Positions 17,717 to 27,147 of a stretch of 57,318 bases of DNA are shown in pieces. Location: assembly GCF_013377085.1 (NCBI RefSeq), contig NZ_JACAAX010000044.1, positions 1-57,318 on the forward strand. Direction: 5' to 3'. Within the stretch, counting starts at the first letter, position 1. Each line of letters starts with the position of its first letter. The notes below the pieces were generated by a model. The model was given only the letters and a program-made list of their open reading frames with translations. It did not search any database and was not told the DNA's origin. Made by a program: the position numbers and the translations under genes. Origin of the DNA: Rhodoplanes sp. GTDB lineage: Bacteria; Pseudomonadota; Alphaproteobacteria; Rhizobiales; Xanthobacteraceae.

Positions 17717-19894
17717 CTACGGTCGCTCCGCCGTCGGCGATGCCGCGCCCGACCGCGACAGGCTGTCGGCGAGGCGGACGAGACCCAAAAACTCGCTGCG
17801 CCAGCCGAACGGATCCTCGCCGCGCGCCGCGCCGGCGATCTTCAGCACGTCGCCATAGCCGAAGCTTCCCTGATGCCGCCCGCCGCGCAAAAGCTCGGCG
17901 AAGCCGGCGACCGCGATGGCGAAGCGCGGCTCGCTGCCGGCCTTGGCGACGTCCTGCAGCGACGCCGTCTCGATCGGCCGCTCGATCAGGCGGCTGGTCG
18001 GCTCGCCCGGCCGCTTCCAGCGCAGCCGCAGGAAAGCGAGCTCCTTGGCGGGCGCGGGCGGGGGCGCCACCGTGGCGGTGCGCGGCGCATAGCGCAGCGG
18101 ATCGACGGTCGCAGGTCCGCCGACCGGCACGATCTCGTAGATGGCCGTGACGACGGAGCCGGACCCCACCTCGCCGGCATCGACCTTGTCGTCGGAAAAA
18201 TCCTCGCGACGGAGCATGCGGGTCTCGTAGCCGAGCAGCCGATATTCCGAGACGGCGGCCGGATTGAACTCGACCTGGATCTTCACGTCGTCGGCGATCG
18301 GGAACACGGTGGCGTTCGCCTCGTCGACCAGCACCTTGCGGGCCTCCGACAGCGTGTCGATATAGGCCGCGTTGCCGTTGCCGTTCTGGGCCAGCGTCTG
18401 CATGGTCGTGTCCTGGTAGTTCGACATGCCGAAGCCGAGCACCGAGAGATAGATCCCGGCCTTGCGCCCGTCCGTGACCAGGCTCTTCAACGCTTCTCCG
18501 CTCACCGGCCCGACATTGAAGTCGCCGTCGGTCATCAAGAGCACCCGGTTCACCCCGCCGTCGGCGAAGTGCTCGCGCGCCAGCCGATACGCGGTGGCGA
18601 TGCCGTCGAAGCCGGCCGTGGAGCCGCCGGCCTGCAGGCGGTCGACCACGGCGCGGATGCGCGACCGCTCGGCCACCCGGGTCGGCTCCAGCGCGACGCC
18701 GGCCTGGCCCGCATAGGTGACGATCGACACCGTGTCGTCGGGACGCAGCGTGTCGATCAGCAGCGCCAGCGCGCTCTTGGCCAGCGGCAGCCGGTTCGGC
18801 GAGCCCATCGAGCCGGAGACGTCGACCAGCAGCACCAGATTGGCGCGCTTTCGCTCCGCCGCCGGGATCTCGTAGCCCTGCACGGCGACATGCAGGAGCC
18901 GGCGCTGCGCCGCCCACGGGCTCGGCACCAGCGTGGTGGTGATGGCGAACGGCAGGTCGGGCGAGGTCGGCCGCGCATACGCATAGGGGAAATAGTTGAC
19001 CAGCTCCTCGGTGCGCACGGCGCTCGCCGGCGGCAGCCGGCCGCGATTGAGATGCGCCCGCACCACCGCATAGGAGGTGGTGTCGACGTCGATCGAGAAG
19101 GTCGACACCGGATCCTCGGCGACGCGCTTGAAGCCGCCGGTCTCCACCGCCGGATAGCGCGCCGTGCCGGGATTTTCACGCGGCGGGACCATGTCGAGGC
19201 CGGGCGGCCGCGGCGGCGACGGCAGGACCGAGGCGACAGTCGGAGCGCGGTGCACGGGCGCGCGCAGCGCCTCCGTCATGCGCGACGGGGCGGCGTGACC
19301 GACCGCGGCCGCGCCGGCGGATGCGGGCGGCGCGACCATCGCCATGGTCGTGCTGTCCTGCGCCTTGCGGGCCGCTGCTTCGGCCTGCCGCCTGGCATCC
19401 TGCTCGACCACGTTGCCGCGGACCGCGGCCTCGTCGCGCGCTTCGGGCTCGGCCGGAGCAGGCGGCAGCAGCCGCGCGATCACGCTGTCGGCCGTCACGT
19501 CCTGGCGCGGCGTCGGCGGCGTCGAAGCGACGGAGGTCGCGCCGGGCGGCGTCGACGCGATCTGCGGCACCGGCGAAACCCCCGGATCGGCGACGCGCAG
19601 CGCCAGCGGAATGCTGACCACCGCGACCAGCAGGGCCGCGACCGCGGCCCATCGGACCGGCTCGCTGCGCCATGTCACCCTGCGCCATGTCACCGACGTG
19701 CTCATCCTGCGCCTCCTGTCGTTGCGGAGCCTCGATGCTCCCTCCGACACGATGAGACGCGGCGCCGCCGGGTTTCCTTGGGCGACGTGGTCGAATTCCT
19801 GCAGCGCGGCCGCGATGGCGCGCTCGCGGCCGGCCGCATCGGGCCGCGGAGTCTCGCGGTCGAGCGCCTCGCGCAACGCATCGAAATCAGCCAT
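17717..19894 (-). CDS. VWA-domain protein with N-terminal membrane anchor (YfbK-like)
   Basis: 725 residues. The first 75 are soluble, then comes a single membrane helix (VRWAAVAALLVAVVSIPLAL, about 80-101), a Pro/Ala-rich linker, a conserved domain beginning STFSIDVDTTSYAVVRAHLN, a VWA domain with a complete MIDAS (DVSGSMG near 353; LMTDGDFNVG) and a C-terminal DUF3520-like part. The start overlaps the ECF-sigma stop by 8 bp, so the two are translationally coupled. By position it could be the sigma factor's regulator or main target, since the cytoplasmic N-terminus resembles an anti-sigma layout; this is inference. Confidence 0.85.
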   Translation of the reverse strand: MADFDALREALDRETPRPDAAGRERAIAAALQEFDHVAQGNPAAPRLIVSEGASRLRNDRRRRMSTSVTWRRVTWRSEPVRWAAVAALLVAVVSIPLALRVADPGVSPVPQIASTPPGATSVASTPPTPRQDVTADSVIARLLPPAPAEPEARDEAAVRGNVVEQDARRQAEAAARKAQDSTTMAMVAPPASAGAAAVGHAAPSRMTEALRAPVHRAPTVASVLPSPPRPPGLDMVPPRENPGTARYPAVETGGFKRVAEDPVSTFSIDVDTTSYAVVRAHLNRGRLPPASAVRTEELVNYFPYAYARPTSPDLPFAITTTLVPSPWAAQRRLLHVAVQGYEIPAAERKRANLVLLVDVSGSMGSPNRLPLAKSALALLIDTLRPDDTVSIVTYAGQAGVALEPTRVAERSRIRAVVDRLQAGGSTAGFDGIATAYRLAREHFADGGVNRVLLMTDGDFNVGPVSGEALKSLVTDGRKAGIYLSVLGFGMSNYQDTTMQTLAQNGNGNAAYIDTLSEARKVLVDEANATVFPIADDVKIQVEFNPAAVSEYRLLGYETRMLRREDFSDDKVDAGEVGSGSVVTAIYEIVPVGGPATVDPLRYAPRTATVAPPPAPAKELAFLRLRWKRPGEPTSRLIERPIETASLQDVAKAGSEPRFAIAVAGFAELLRGGRHQGSFGYGDVLKIAGAARGEDPFGWRSEFLGLVRLADSLSRSGAASPTAERP

Positions 19895-20480
19895 CGACCG
19901 TCTCCCGCAACGTTCCGATCCAGCGCCGTACCTCGGAGAGGCGCCACGACACCGTGCCCTCGTTCACCCCCAGCACGGCGCCGACCTCCGCATGGGTGAG
20001 CCCGTCGAGAACGAGCAGCACGGTCTCGCGCAGATCGTCCGAGAGGGCCGCGACCGCCTCCAGCGCGGTCGACCGGCGCGCCGCCGTGTCGGCCGCCTCG
20101 GCCCGCCGCAACGCCTCGATCTCGGCATAGGCGCCGACCGTGCGGGCCTCGGCCTGACGCCTGCGGCCGTCGTCCCGCACCGTGTTCAGCACCACGGCAT
20201 GCAGCCAGGTGGTGAAGCGCGCCCGGCCGTCGAACGAGCCGATGGTCCTGGCCAGCTTCAGGCCGACCTGCTGGGCGATGTCGTCGGCCCGGCCGGGATC
20301 GCCGGTGAGCCGCCGGGCGAGCCGATGGACGCTGTCGTAATGGCGGCGCAGCAACGCCTCGAACGCCGCCCGGTCGCCGCGTGCGGCCCGCCGCGCCAAC
20401 GCCCCGTCGTCCGGACCTTTATCGTCCGGGCGCGCGTTGCACGCGCGCTCGTCGTCGAGATTCTGGTCGCCGCCGCCCAT
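19887..20480 (-). CDS. ECF-type RNA polymerase sigma factor
   Basis: 197 residues. Region 2 spans about 35-100 (FEALLRRHYDSVHRLARRL, GRADDIAQQVGLKLAR, FTTWLHAVVLNTVRD) and region 4 about 135-190 (LSDDLRETVLLVLDGLTHAE, VNEGTVSWRLSEVRRWI). The two-domain layout with no regions 1 or 3 is that of ECF (sigma-70 group 4) factors. I use the ATG at 20480; the frame is open 220 codons further upstream through GC-rich sequence with no conserved content. It heads an operon with the VWA gene. Confidence 0.85.
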   Translation of the reverse strand: MGGGDQNLDDERACNARPDDKGPDDGALARRAARGDRAAFEALLRRHYDSVHRLARRLTGDPGRADDIAQQVGLKLARTIGSFDGRARFTTWLHAVVLNTVRDDGRRRQAEARTVGAYAEIEALRRAEAADTAARRSTALEAVAALSDDLRETVLLVLDGLTHAEVGAVLGVNEGTVSWRLSEVRRWIGTLRETVDG

Positions 20481-21200
20481 CTCCCGCTCCGTGTCTCCCT
20501 GCTTGGACGCGGGCCGCCGCAAAAATCCTTGGCGCTCGCGAAAACATTTTTTCAGGCGGAGGCGGCCCGACCCGTCGATGCGCCTGCGCCACCGACGCGC
20601 CCCCTCGCCCCAAACCTTTCGGTGTCGCGGCCGGCTGGCCCGGTTCGAGACCGGTGCCGCCCCAAAACCCGAGTTCGCTCGATCCCGCGACGCGTTTTTT
20701 GCGCCCGGGGCGTGCCCATGACCCGTGCCCTCGGTTGTTTGGAAAACCCGAGGGGAGCGGAGCGCCGGCAGGCGCCACACTGTTGTCCGCGCTTGTGGAA
20801 GCGCAGCGCGTGCGAAAAACGTCGCACGCCCGCCTCCCGGCGCTCCGCCTGCGGCGATTTTCGGCTTTCGGGCCGCGCTTGGGATCCGGACCGACCGGGT
20901 GCCGGATCCTTTCAGCGATGCTCCTCGCGCCCGGGTCGTCGTGCCCGGAGGGCGGAGCCCCAAAAGCCCCCGGGAGCCCGGCTGACGAGGCCGGACCCGC
21001 AGGCGCCGCGTTCGCCGGCCGGATTTCCCGGGAGTTCCGGCGACCGACCTGTCCGGCGCGACGGCGTCGCGCCAAACAGCCGGCCTGCCCCATCGCCCGA
21101 CGTCACCGGTCGACGCCCCTCGACGAGCAGGACTTTTCAATTATGCGGCCGGAATTTTGGGCGGGGATAAGTTTTTGTGGGGCGGGACGAGGCCGTAGAG
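20481..21200. other. GC-rich intergenic region, no gene supported
   Basis: 720 bp upstream of the sigma gene. All six frames have open stretches, but none resembles a protein family or has a good RBS; they reflect high GC. 20517-20563 has A/T runs (gcaaaaatcc, aaaacatttttt) where the sigma operon promoter may lie. An exact inverted repeat ggatccgg...ccggatcc spans 20882-20909. The stretch could be a decayed gene, but I cannot identify one. Confidence 0.45.
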
Positions 21201-21291
21201 GCCGTAGCCTGGGTTGAGCGCGAGCGAAACCCAGGATCTTTTTCCGCGCACGAAGCCCCCGGATTTCGCTGCCGCTCAATCCGGGCTACGG
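21201..21291. repeat. Family C (REP-type) palindrome, downstream of HEPN gene
   Basis: Starts gccgtagcctgggttgag and ends tcaatccgggctacgg; the outer parts pair, and cctgggtt...aacccagg forms an inner hairpin with loop gagcgcgagcga. The terminal GTAG/CTAC matches REPs linked to RAYT transposases. The stop codon of the HEPN gene (21286-21288) lies inside its last bases. Confidence 0.8.
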
Positions 21292-22620
21292 TTGCTCACT
21301 CTTTACCGAGTTTGATACCCCCATGAGTGGATAGTCCTTGATCGGAAAATTCCGAGTTCCATAATCAGTGTATGGCCCGCGATAGCCTATAATATGAAAT
21401 ACGATATGGTATAGTAAGACATTTAATCGGTGAAGATCGTCGATGAATCTCTGGTAATCCAACGAACCGACTTCCTGGCTCTCTGCTGTCGGATGCACTC
21501 CCCTATTTCTCAGCTTCTTCCATGCAGCCACGTGAACACGATCTGCGCCACCCTTTTCGGCCAGCTTGTTCATACGATCGATGGCCCGTATCGAGGTCAG
21601 ACTGCCAATGAGACCACGGATGCGAGCAGCGAAAACTCTGTGCTCTTCATGGCCATTCACCTGATCGATGATGAATCGTTGTAGGGTTTTAATATTTTCG
21701 TTCTCCTGTTCATCGCGCTCCATAGAAAGCATCATCGCTAAACCTTCTACAGCAACACCGATGCCAATCGCCCAGGCATCCAATGAATTTGCACTGGCCT
21801 CTATCGCATTGTGAATATGCCCAGTAACTGGATTCCAGTATTGGCTTTTTGTTTCATTGATTACATAGCTTAAATACTGGCGGAACAAATCCCACGACTG
21901 GCTGATAACTACATGCGAATTACGCGCGATCGGCGGCTCCAGGGCCGTCCGGCGCGAACGCGAGGCAGCCGCCATCAACTTGAGCCTATCACCTTGGACG
22001 AATACGCGCGGAGCAACTGATCGCGCTAGGAGAAAGCGAAGCGCCTCTTCAATGCGCACCTCGAAATGGGCCGGAAGCGACGTATCCGACTTCACGCAAA
22101 TAAAAAAGCCTCCCTCATCCTTATGGATATGGAACTCTCGGCAGTCAGCTATAAACCTCACATCGTCGGTCAGACCGAGAAGATCGACCTCATCGAAAAA
22201 ATGAAGTACAAGAACTTTTTGGTCCGTTGACCAATCACCGCACATGCATGAATGCAGATCGCCATGAACAACCGGGTTTTGATACTCTGCAAGCCAAGTG
22301 CAATTCGGCAGTATGCGCTCAGCGCACCATTTTGATCCATCACTGGCGACACCGGTGAGCGTATAGAATGATTCTTCATCATATATCTCGCCTGACTTTA
22401 ATTTTATAATACTATTAAAGTCAATAACAAAATCTGTATTATGAGCCTTATCGACGTATATTTTGAATATGAGCGAGTCTTTATCTGTTTGACGTATAAA
22501 GCCTTTTCCAGAGTATGATACAGCGCCATTCCCCGACCTGTTCTGCACGAGGAGCATTTCGATGAAATCGATTTCGAGCCTTCGCTGTCGGAAGGCGGCA
22601 ATAATACTCTTCATTCTCAT
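21286..22620 (-). CDS. HEPN-motif protein, ApeA-like architecture, candidate anti-phage gene
   Basis: 444 residues from the ATG at 22620 (a second ATG is two codons on). The N-terminal half is beta-rich (GKGFIRQTDKDSLIFKIYV, YDEESFYTLTGVASDGSKWC). The C-terminal half is helical and contains KLRNRGVHP, where RNRGVH (residues 371-376) fits the Rx4-6H catalytic motif of HEPN RNases, preceded by a long helical region. A beta-rich sensor part plus a C-terminal HEPN is the layout of ApeA-type abortive-infection proteins, but I cannot show homology. GC content is far below the flanks. Frame extension upstream only translates a REP (VGWVEQRETHR), so it is rejected. REPs lie on both sides and the stop is inside one. 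Confidence 0.75.
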   Translation of the reverse strand: MRMKSIIAAFRQRRLEIDFIEMLLVQNRSGNGAVSYSGKGFIRQTDKDSLIFKIYVDKAHNTDFVIDFNSIIKLKSGEIYDEESFYTLTGVASDGSKWCAERILPNCTWLAEYQNPVVHGDLHSCMCGDWSTDQKVLVLHFFDEVDLLGLTDDVRFIADCREFHIHKDEGGFFICVKSDTSLPAHFEVRIEEALRFLLARSVAPRVFVQGDRLKLMAAASRSRRTALEPPIARNSHVVISQSWDLFRQYLSYVINETKSQYWNPVTGHIHNAIEASANSLDAWAIGIGVAVEGLAMMLSMERDEQENENIKTLQRFIIDQVNGHEEHRVFAARIRGLIGSLTSIRAIDRMNKLAEKGGADRVHVAAWKKLRNRGVHPTAESQEVGSLDYQRFIDDLHRLNVLLYHIVFHIIGYRGPYTDYGTRNFPIKDYPLMGVSNSVKSEQP

Positions 22621-22646
22621 AACCTTCCGAGGTGTTCTGCCTAAGC

Positions 22647-22733
22647 GCGTAGGATGGGTTGAGCGCAGCGAAACCCATCGATCCAGCCGCGGTGTTAAAC
22701 GATGGGTTTCGCGTTGTTCGACCCATCCTACGG
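22647..22733. repeat. Family C (REP-type) palindrome, upstream of HEPN gene
   Basis: 87 bp from gcgtaggatgggttgagcgc to gacccatcctacggc. The ends are inverted repeats of each other, each containing its own gggtt-gagcgcagcga-aaccc hairpin. The element lies 27 bp upstream of the HEPN gene start and may interfere with, or carry, its promoter. 22734-22936 is GC-rich with no further feature seen. Confidence 0.85.
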
Positions 22734-22936
22734 CATGCGCGGCCTTCTTGGGATGAGGGCGGAGAGACGAGCCCGGCGCCGTGCGGCCTGCCGATTGCGC
22801 CCCCGGTCCGCCGAGCGGGTGGGTCTCCTGTCCGCGGGCGGAAGCGTGTAGCATCCGGCCGTCGGAGGTGGCCGGCATCCCGAGGCGATCGATCGGTCAA
22901 CCCTTCTGCCGTGTCCGACTCGAAGATGGTGCGCGG

Positions 22937-23434
22937 ATGGCTGTCAGCTCGCCCGATCTGAAGGCGTTCCTGGTCGCGACGCCGTTCTTCGGCGGGCTCT
23001 CCGATGCTCAACTCGATCGCCTGATCGCGATGCTGGTCGAGCGCCGCGTCGACGGCGCGGCCACGGTCGTCGCGGAAGGGGCGTCGGGGCAATCGATGTA
23101 CATCGTCGTGTCCGGCGAGCTTTTGGTGAGCAAGCGCGGCGAGACGGGATCCCCGGTCTGCATCGCGCGTCTCGGTCCCGGTGATTTCTTCGGCGAGATG
23201 ACGCTCATCGAGGCGCAGAACCGATCCGCCACGGTTTTCGCGAAAAGCCCGACCGTGTTGTACGAGCTCACGGCCGCGAGCCTCTACGCCTATTACAAGG
23301 CCGATATCCAGGCCTATGCGATGGTGCTGCAGAACATCAATCGCGAGCTGTGCCGGCGGCTCCGCCGGGCCGGCGAGCGCATCACCGCGCAGACGATGAC
23401 GCCCGGCGAGCGCGGAGACGACACCGCGGCATGA
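22937..23434 (+). CDS. Cyclic nucleotide-binding domain protein
   Basis: 165 residues, one cNMP-binding beta-roll (about 10-125): FLVATPFFGGLSDAQLDRL, GASGQSMYIVVSGELLVSK, LGPGDFFGEMTLIEAQNRSA. The phosphate-binding cassette GEMTLIEAQNRSA has Glu and Arg near their usual places, so nucleotide binding is plausible. A C-terminal helix follows but there is no helix-turn-helix, so this is not a CRP-type regulator; it probably controls a partner. Start ATG at 22937; upstream frame extension is non-conserved. Confidence 0.85.
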   Translation: MAVSSPDLKAFLVATPFFGGLSDAQLDRLIAMLVERRVDGAATVVAEGASGQSMYIVVSGELLVSKRGETGSPVCIARLGPGDFFGEMTLIEAQNRSATVFAKSPTVLYELTAASLYAYYKADIQAYAMVLQNINRELCRRLRRAGERITAQTMTPGERGDDTAA

Positions 23435-23881
23435 TGACGGTGCCGGGAGCGGTCCTAGCAAAAGCCGCTCCGGCCTGCGACGGGCCCTGGCCCCTCCACC
23501 GACGAGTGCTCGGCCGACGAGAGCGTAAGATCTGTTGAATGCAGCAAGCGTAGCACGGGCAAAGGCGCGGAGCGCCGCGCCCACGCCGAGCGCCGTGCCC
23601 ACACGTTCAGCCGCGTAGCCCGGGCAGATCACATGGCGCAACCGGGCCGTTCCGGCGGACGAAGACTTTGGATTTCGGCGCCGCTGTCCCGGGATACGCT
23701 CGCTCCGGCAATCTTCACTTCGAGACCGCGCGGACTGCGATATCATGTTACCATAGGGCGTCGATCCGTCCGCGTGGCCCGATCCGTTGCCGGACGACCG
23801 GACCACGGCAGAACCGACGCCGCACGCCTTGTCTGCAACAGCGCATAGGATGGATCGAACACTCTCGACAGGACCACGACG
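23435..23881. other. Intergenic region with decayed REP-like sequence
   Basis: 447 bp. A bulged hairpin (ccgggagcgg 23443-23452 with ccgctccgg 23465-23473) after the cNMP-binding gene may be its terminator. 23540-23620 has agcaagcgtagc followed by imperfect GC palindromes; the same agcaagcgtagc occurs twice near 46960-46995 beside the RAYT, so this looks like a decayed family C element. No gene seen. Confidence 0.5.
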
Positions 23882-24400
23882 ATGCCGATCCACGCCCGTT
23901 ACAGAAAGCTGGGTCTCATCTTTACGGCGCTCATAACCGGGATTTTTCCCGTCGCGGGGCTCGCGGTCGCGGTAATGGAAATCTATCTGCGAGCGACGGG
24001 CCGAGAAACCGGACCGTTCGACTTCGGGATCCTCTGGTTCGTTCCTCTGGTTCTGGTCGCCGGTCCAATGTTCGTGGCCCGTGTCCGGCGCTTCTTCGAC
24101 AATGACGTGGTCCTGACGGTCGACGAGACCGGGATCCTCGATCGCCGATGGGTGGACCGTCCGATTCCCTGGAGCAAGATCTCGTCCAGCGCGGTCGCGC
24201 GACTCTACGGCCAGAAATCGATCTGGCTCGGACTGTCGGCCCCCCTGAGCGATTACACGGCCGGCGGCTGGAAGCGGACGATCGCCACGCTCGGCAGCGG
24301 CACCGGAACCCTGGTGCTGAGCTGTACCGAGCTGAGCGTGCCCGCCGACACGATCCAGGCCAGTATCGATCACTACTTGCAGGGCAGCCGCACGCGATAG
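23882..24400 (+). CDS. Small membrane protein, unknown
   Basis: 172 residues with two membrane helices near the N-terminus (GLIFTALITGIFPVAGLAVA, about 10-32, and ILWFVPLVLVAGPMFVA, about 49-66), then a soluble C-terminal domain of about 100 residues (DNDVVLTVDETGILDRRW, IPWSKISS, GTGTLVLSC) that looks beta-rich, in the style of PH-like domains of small inner-membrane proteins. RBS-like aggac precedes the ATG. Function unknown. Confidence 0.7.
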   Translation: MPIHARYRKLGLIFTALITGIFPVAGLAVAVMEIYLRATGRETGPFDFGILWFVPLVLVAGPMFVARVRRFFDNDVVLTVDETGILDRRWVDRPIPWSKISSSAVARLYGQKSIWLGLSAPLSDYTAGGWKRTIATLGSGTGTLVLSCTELSVPADTIQASIDHYLQGSRTR

Positions 24401-24595
24401 AAGCGCCCCGGCGGCGCGTGGCCGAACGGCACGCCGGCGCCGGTCCCGCGCCGGCCCGCACACAGCCCTGCGCCAATCCGACCCAAAAAGCCGCAGCCGA
24501 CCCGTCGATCGGGGATTTTCCGAACGCGCATTGCGGGTTACGCTGGACATGACGATGGCGTGACCGGCGCTGTCGCGCGCCGCCGGAGGAGGCCG

Positions 24596-25129
24596 ATGCC
24601 GACCATCGATCCGAAGCGTTCGATCCTGCTCGTGGTGGACTTTCAGGAGCGCCTGATGCCGGCGATCGCCGAGGGCGACGCGACGATCGCCAACGCGCGG
24701 CGTCTCCTCGATACCGCGACCATGATCGGGATCCCCACGCTCTTCACCGAGCAGAACCCCAAGGGCCTGGGCCAGACCGTCCGCGGGCTGGCGAAAAACG
24801 GCACCCCGGTCATCCCCAAGATGACCTTCGACGCGGTGCGGGCGCCGGGCTTTCTGCCGGCGCTGGCGCCGGGCCACGCGCTGGTCGTCGCCGGCTGCGA
24901 GGCCCATGTGTGCGTCTGCCAGACCGTGCTGGGGCTGATCGGGACCAGGCGCCAGGTCTATGTGGTGCGCGACGCGGTCGGCTCCCGCCGGGCCGAGAGC
25001 AAGGAGACGGCAATCCTGCGCATGGCGCGCCACGGCGCCGAGATCGTCACCACCGAGATGGTGCTGTTCGAATGGCTCGAGACCGCCGAGCATCCGAGCT
25101 TTCGCAAGGTGGTGGCGTCGATCAAGTAG
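24596..25129 (+). CDS. Isochorismatase-family cysteine hydrolase
   Basis: 177 residues. The catalytic triad of the family is intact: D15 (VVDFQERL), K75 (VIPKMTF) and C106 (EAHVCVCQT). The usual cis-peptide region before the Cys is present (LVVAGCEAHVCV). Members hydrolyse isochorismate, nicotinamide, N-carbamoyl or other small amides; this subgroup is often called YcaC-like, and the substrate is unknown. Strong RBS (ggagga) before the ATG at 24596. Confidence 0.87.
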   Translation: MPTIDPKRSILLVVDFQERLMPAIAEGDATIANARRLLDTATMIGIPTLFTEQNPKGLGQTVRGLAKNGTPVIPKMTFDAVRAPGFLPALAPGHALVVAGCEAHVCVCQTVLGLIGTRRQVYVVRDAVGSRRAESKETAILRMARHGAEIVTTEMVLFEWLETAEHPSFRKVVASIK

Positions 25130-25257
25130 CGCCGCCGGGTGGACGCGGCGCAAGGCGCCCGCGGCGGCCGGCGAAAGTGCCGGCGCCCCCATTCCAAGTT
25201 CATCGGCTCCGGCCTAAAGACGAGGCGCATTTTCGATTCGATGCGGGAGCCGACGTC

Positions 25258-27147
25258 ATGTGCATCGCTTGCAGCCCGGTCTTTCAGGCCGCGTTCCGCT
25301 CGCTCTCCTTTCCGTCGCGCCGGCATGTGTTGAAGGGCGCCGCCGCCGTCTCCGCCAGCGGTCCGTTCATCGCCGAGGCGGTGATGTCGGCGGCGCGCGC
25401 CGACGGCGGCATCAACGAGAGCCTGGCGAAGGGCCTGCGCGGCGACGAGCCCGCAGGGACGGCGGCGCCGATCACGGTGTTCACGGCGAGACGGGTGATC
25501 ACCATGGAGCGCGGCGCGCCGGCCGCGACCGCGGTGGCCGTCTCGGGCAAGCGCATCCTCGCCGTCGGCTCGCTCGACGAGGTCAAGGCGGCCATCGGCG
25601 CCCGGCCCTACACGCTGGACGATTCGTTCGCCGCCAAGATCGTGATGCCGGGCCTGATCGACCAGCACCTGCACCCGATCCTCGGCGCGCTCACCTTGGC
25701 GGTCGAGGTCATCGCGCCCGAGGACTGGGTGCTGCCGGGCGTGGTCTACAAGGCCTCCGCCAGCCGCGACGACTATCTGGCGCGGCTGAAGGCGGCCGAA
25801 GCGAAGCTGAAGACGCCCGCCGACTGGCTGCTGACCTGGGGCTATCACGCGCTCTGGCACGGCAAGCTCGACCGCGCGACCCTCGATGCGATCAGTGCGA
25901 CGCGGCCGATCGCCGTATGGCATCGCTCCTGCCACGAGTTCTACATCAACACGCCCGGGTTGAAGGCGCTCGGCCTCACCGAGGACATGACCCGGAACAA
26001 GGGCCAGTTCAGCGAGCAGTCGAACTGGGCGGAGGGCCATTTCTGGGAGGGCGGCCTCAACCTGATGATGGCGCCGATGCTCAAGGTGCTGGCGACCCCG
26101 GACCGCCTCGCCTTCGGCCTCGAGCAAATGGTCGGCTACCTGCACGCCAACGGCGTGACGGCCTACATGGAGCCGGGCGCGCTCTACACGCCCGACATGT
26201 GGACGCTCTACGAGCAGATCCTCGGGGCGCCCGACACGCCAATGTACAGCACCTTCATCGCCGACGGACGCGGCATCGTCGACCGGGTCGGGCTCGACAA
26301 GGCGCTCGACGCCGTGGAGGCGCAGATCGCCGTGGCGCCGGAGGCGCCGGGCCGCAAGGTGATGTTCTTCCCGGGACAGATCAAGCTGTTCGCCGACGGC
26401 GCCATCGTCTCGCAACTGATGCAGATGACGGACGGCTATCTGGACGGCCACCACGGCGAGTGGATCATTCCGCCGGACGAGCTGGAACGCCGGGCGCGGC
26501 TGTTCTGGAACGCCGGCTATCAGATCCACACCCACGTCAACGGCGATCTCGGCCTGGAGACGGTGCTCGGCATCCTGGAGCGCGCCGCCAAGGACCACCC
26601 GCGCCCCGACCATCGCTGCGTGATCGTGCACTTCGCCAACTCGACCGAGGACCAGGTCGCGCGCATCAAGCGGCTCGGTGCCATCGTCAGCGCCAATCCC
26701 TACTACCCGGTCGGGTTCGCCGACAAATACAGCGCGTTCGGGCTCGGCCCGCAGCGGGCCGACGCGATGGTGCGGTCGCGGTCGGTGCTCGACCAGGGCA
26801 TATCGTTGTCCTACCACTCGGACCTGCCGATGGCGCCGAGCGATCCGCTTTATCTCGCCTGGTGCGGCGTCAACCGGATCACGCCGTCCGGGCGCGTCGC
26901 CGGCCCCGATCAGCGCATCTCGGTCGACGCGGCGCTGCGCGCCATCACGATCGATGCGGCCTACTCCTGGCGGAAGGAGGATCTGATCGGCAGCATCGCG
27001 CCCGGCAAGATCGCCAACCTCACGGTGCTGGAGCAGGATCCGTACGCCGTTGCGCCGGAAAAGCTCAAAGACATCCCGGTCTGGGGCACCGTCTTCGAGG
27101 GGCGTGTCTTCCGGGTTCCCGAGGGTGCGAAGCGGCCGACGCCGTGA
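25258..27147 (+). CDS. Tat-exported YtcJ-like amidohydrolase
   Basis: 629 residues. A twin-arginine signal is visible at residues 20-40 (SRRHVLKGAAAVSASG). The enzyme domain is of the Amidohydro_3/YtcJ type: metal-site HxH in GLIDQHLHP, HTHVNGD, HFANSTEDQ and the C-terminal ISLSYHSDLPMAPSDP / GSIAPGKIANLTVLEQDP. The family hydrolyses amide or imine bonds in small molecules; the substrate is unknown. Start ATG at 25258, with a Cys-rich beginning (MCIACS). The next gene also encodes a Tat-like signal, so the two may form a periplasmic catabolic pair. Confidence 0.86.
   Translation: MCIACSPVFQAAFRSLSFPSRRHVLKGAAAVSASGPFIAEAVMSAARADGGINESLAKGLRGDEPAGTAAPITVFTARRVITMERGAPAATAVAVSGKRILAVGSLDEVKAAIGARPYTLDDSFAAKIVMPGLIDQHLHPILGALTLAVEVIAPEDWVLPGVVYKASASRDDYLARLKAAEAKLKTPADWLLTWGYHALWHGKLDRATLDAISATRPIAVWHRSCHEFYINTPGLKALGLTEDMTRNKGQFSEQSNWAEGHFWEGGLNLMMAPMLKVLATPDRLAFGLEQMVGYLHANGVTAYMEPGALYTPDMWTLYEQILGAPDTPMYSTFIADGRGIVDRVGLDKALDAVEAQIAVAPEAPGRKVMFFPGQIKLFADGAIVSQLMQMTDGYLDGHHGEWIIPPDELERRARLFWNAGYQIHTHVNGDLGLETVLGILERAAKDHPRPDHRCVIVHFANSTEDQVARIKRLGAIVSANPYYPVGFADKYSAFGLGPQRADAMVRSRSVLDQGISLSYHSDLPMAPSDPLYLAWCGVNRITPSGRVAGPDQRISVDAALRAITIDAAYSWRKEDLIGSIAPGKIANLTVLEQDPYAVAPEKLKDIPVWGTVFEGRVFRVPEGAKRPTP

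Noticed and set aside
20560-21140. N-terminal extension of the ECF sigma factor to 417 residues
   Set aside because: The extra 220 residues are low-complexity Arg/Pro/Gly/Ala with no conserved domain; ECF factors of this type are about 170-200 residues.
22621-22878. N-terminal extension of the HEPN gene by 86 codons
   Set aside because: The added residues (VGWVEQRETHR and similar) are just translated REP palindrome; an ATG pair at 22620/22614 fits better.
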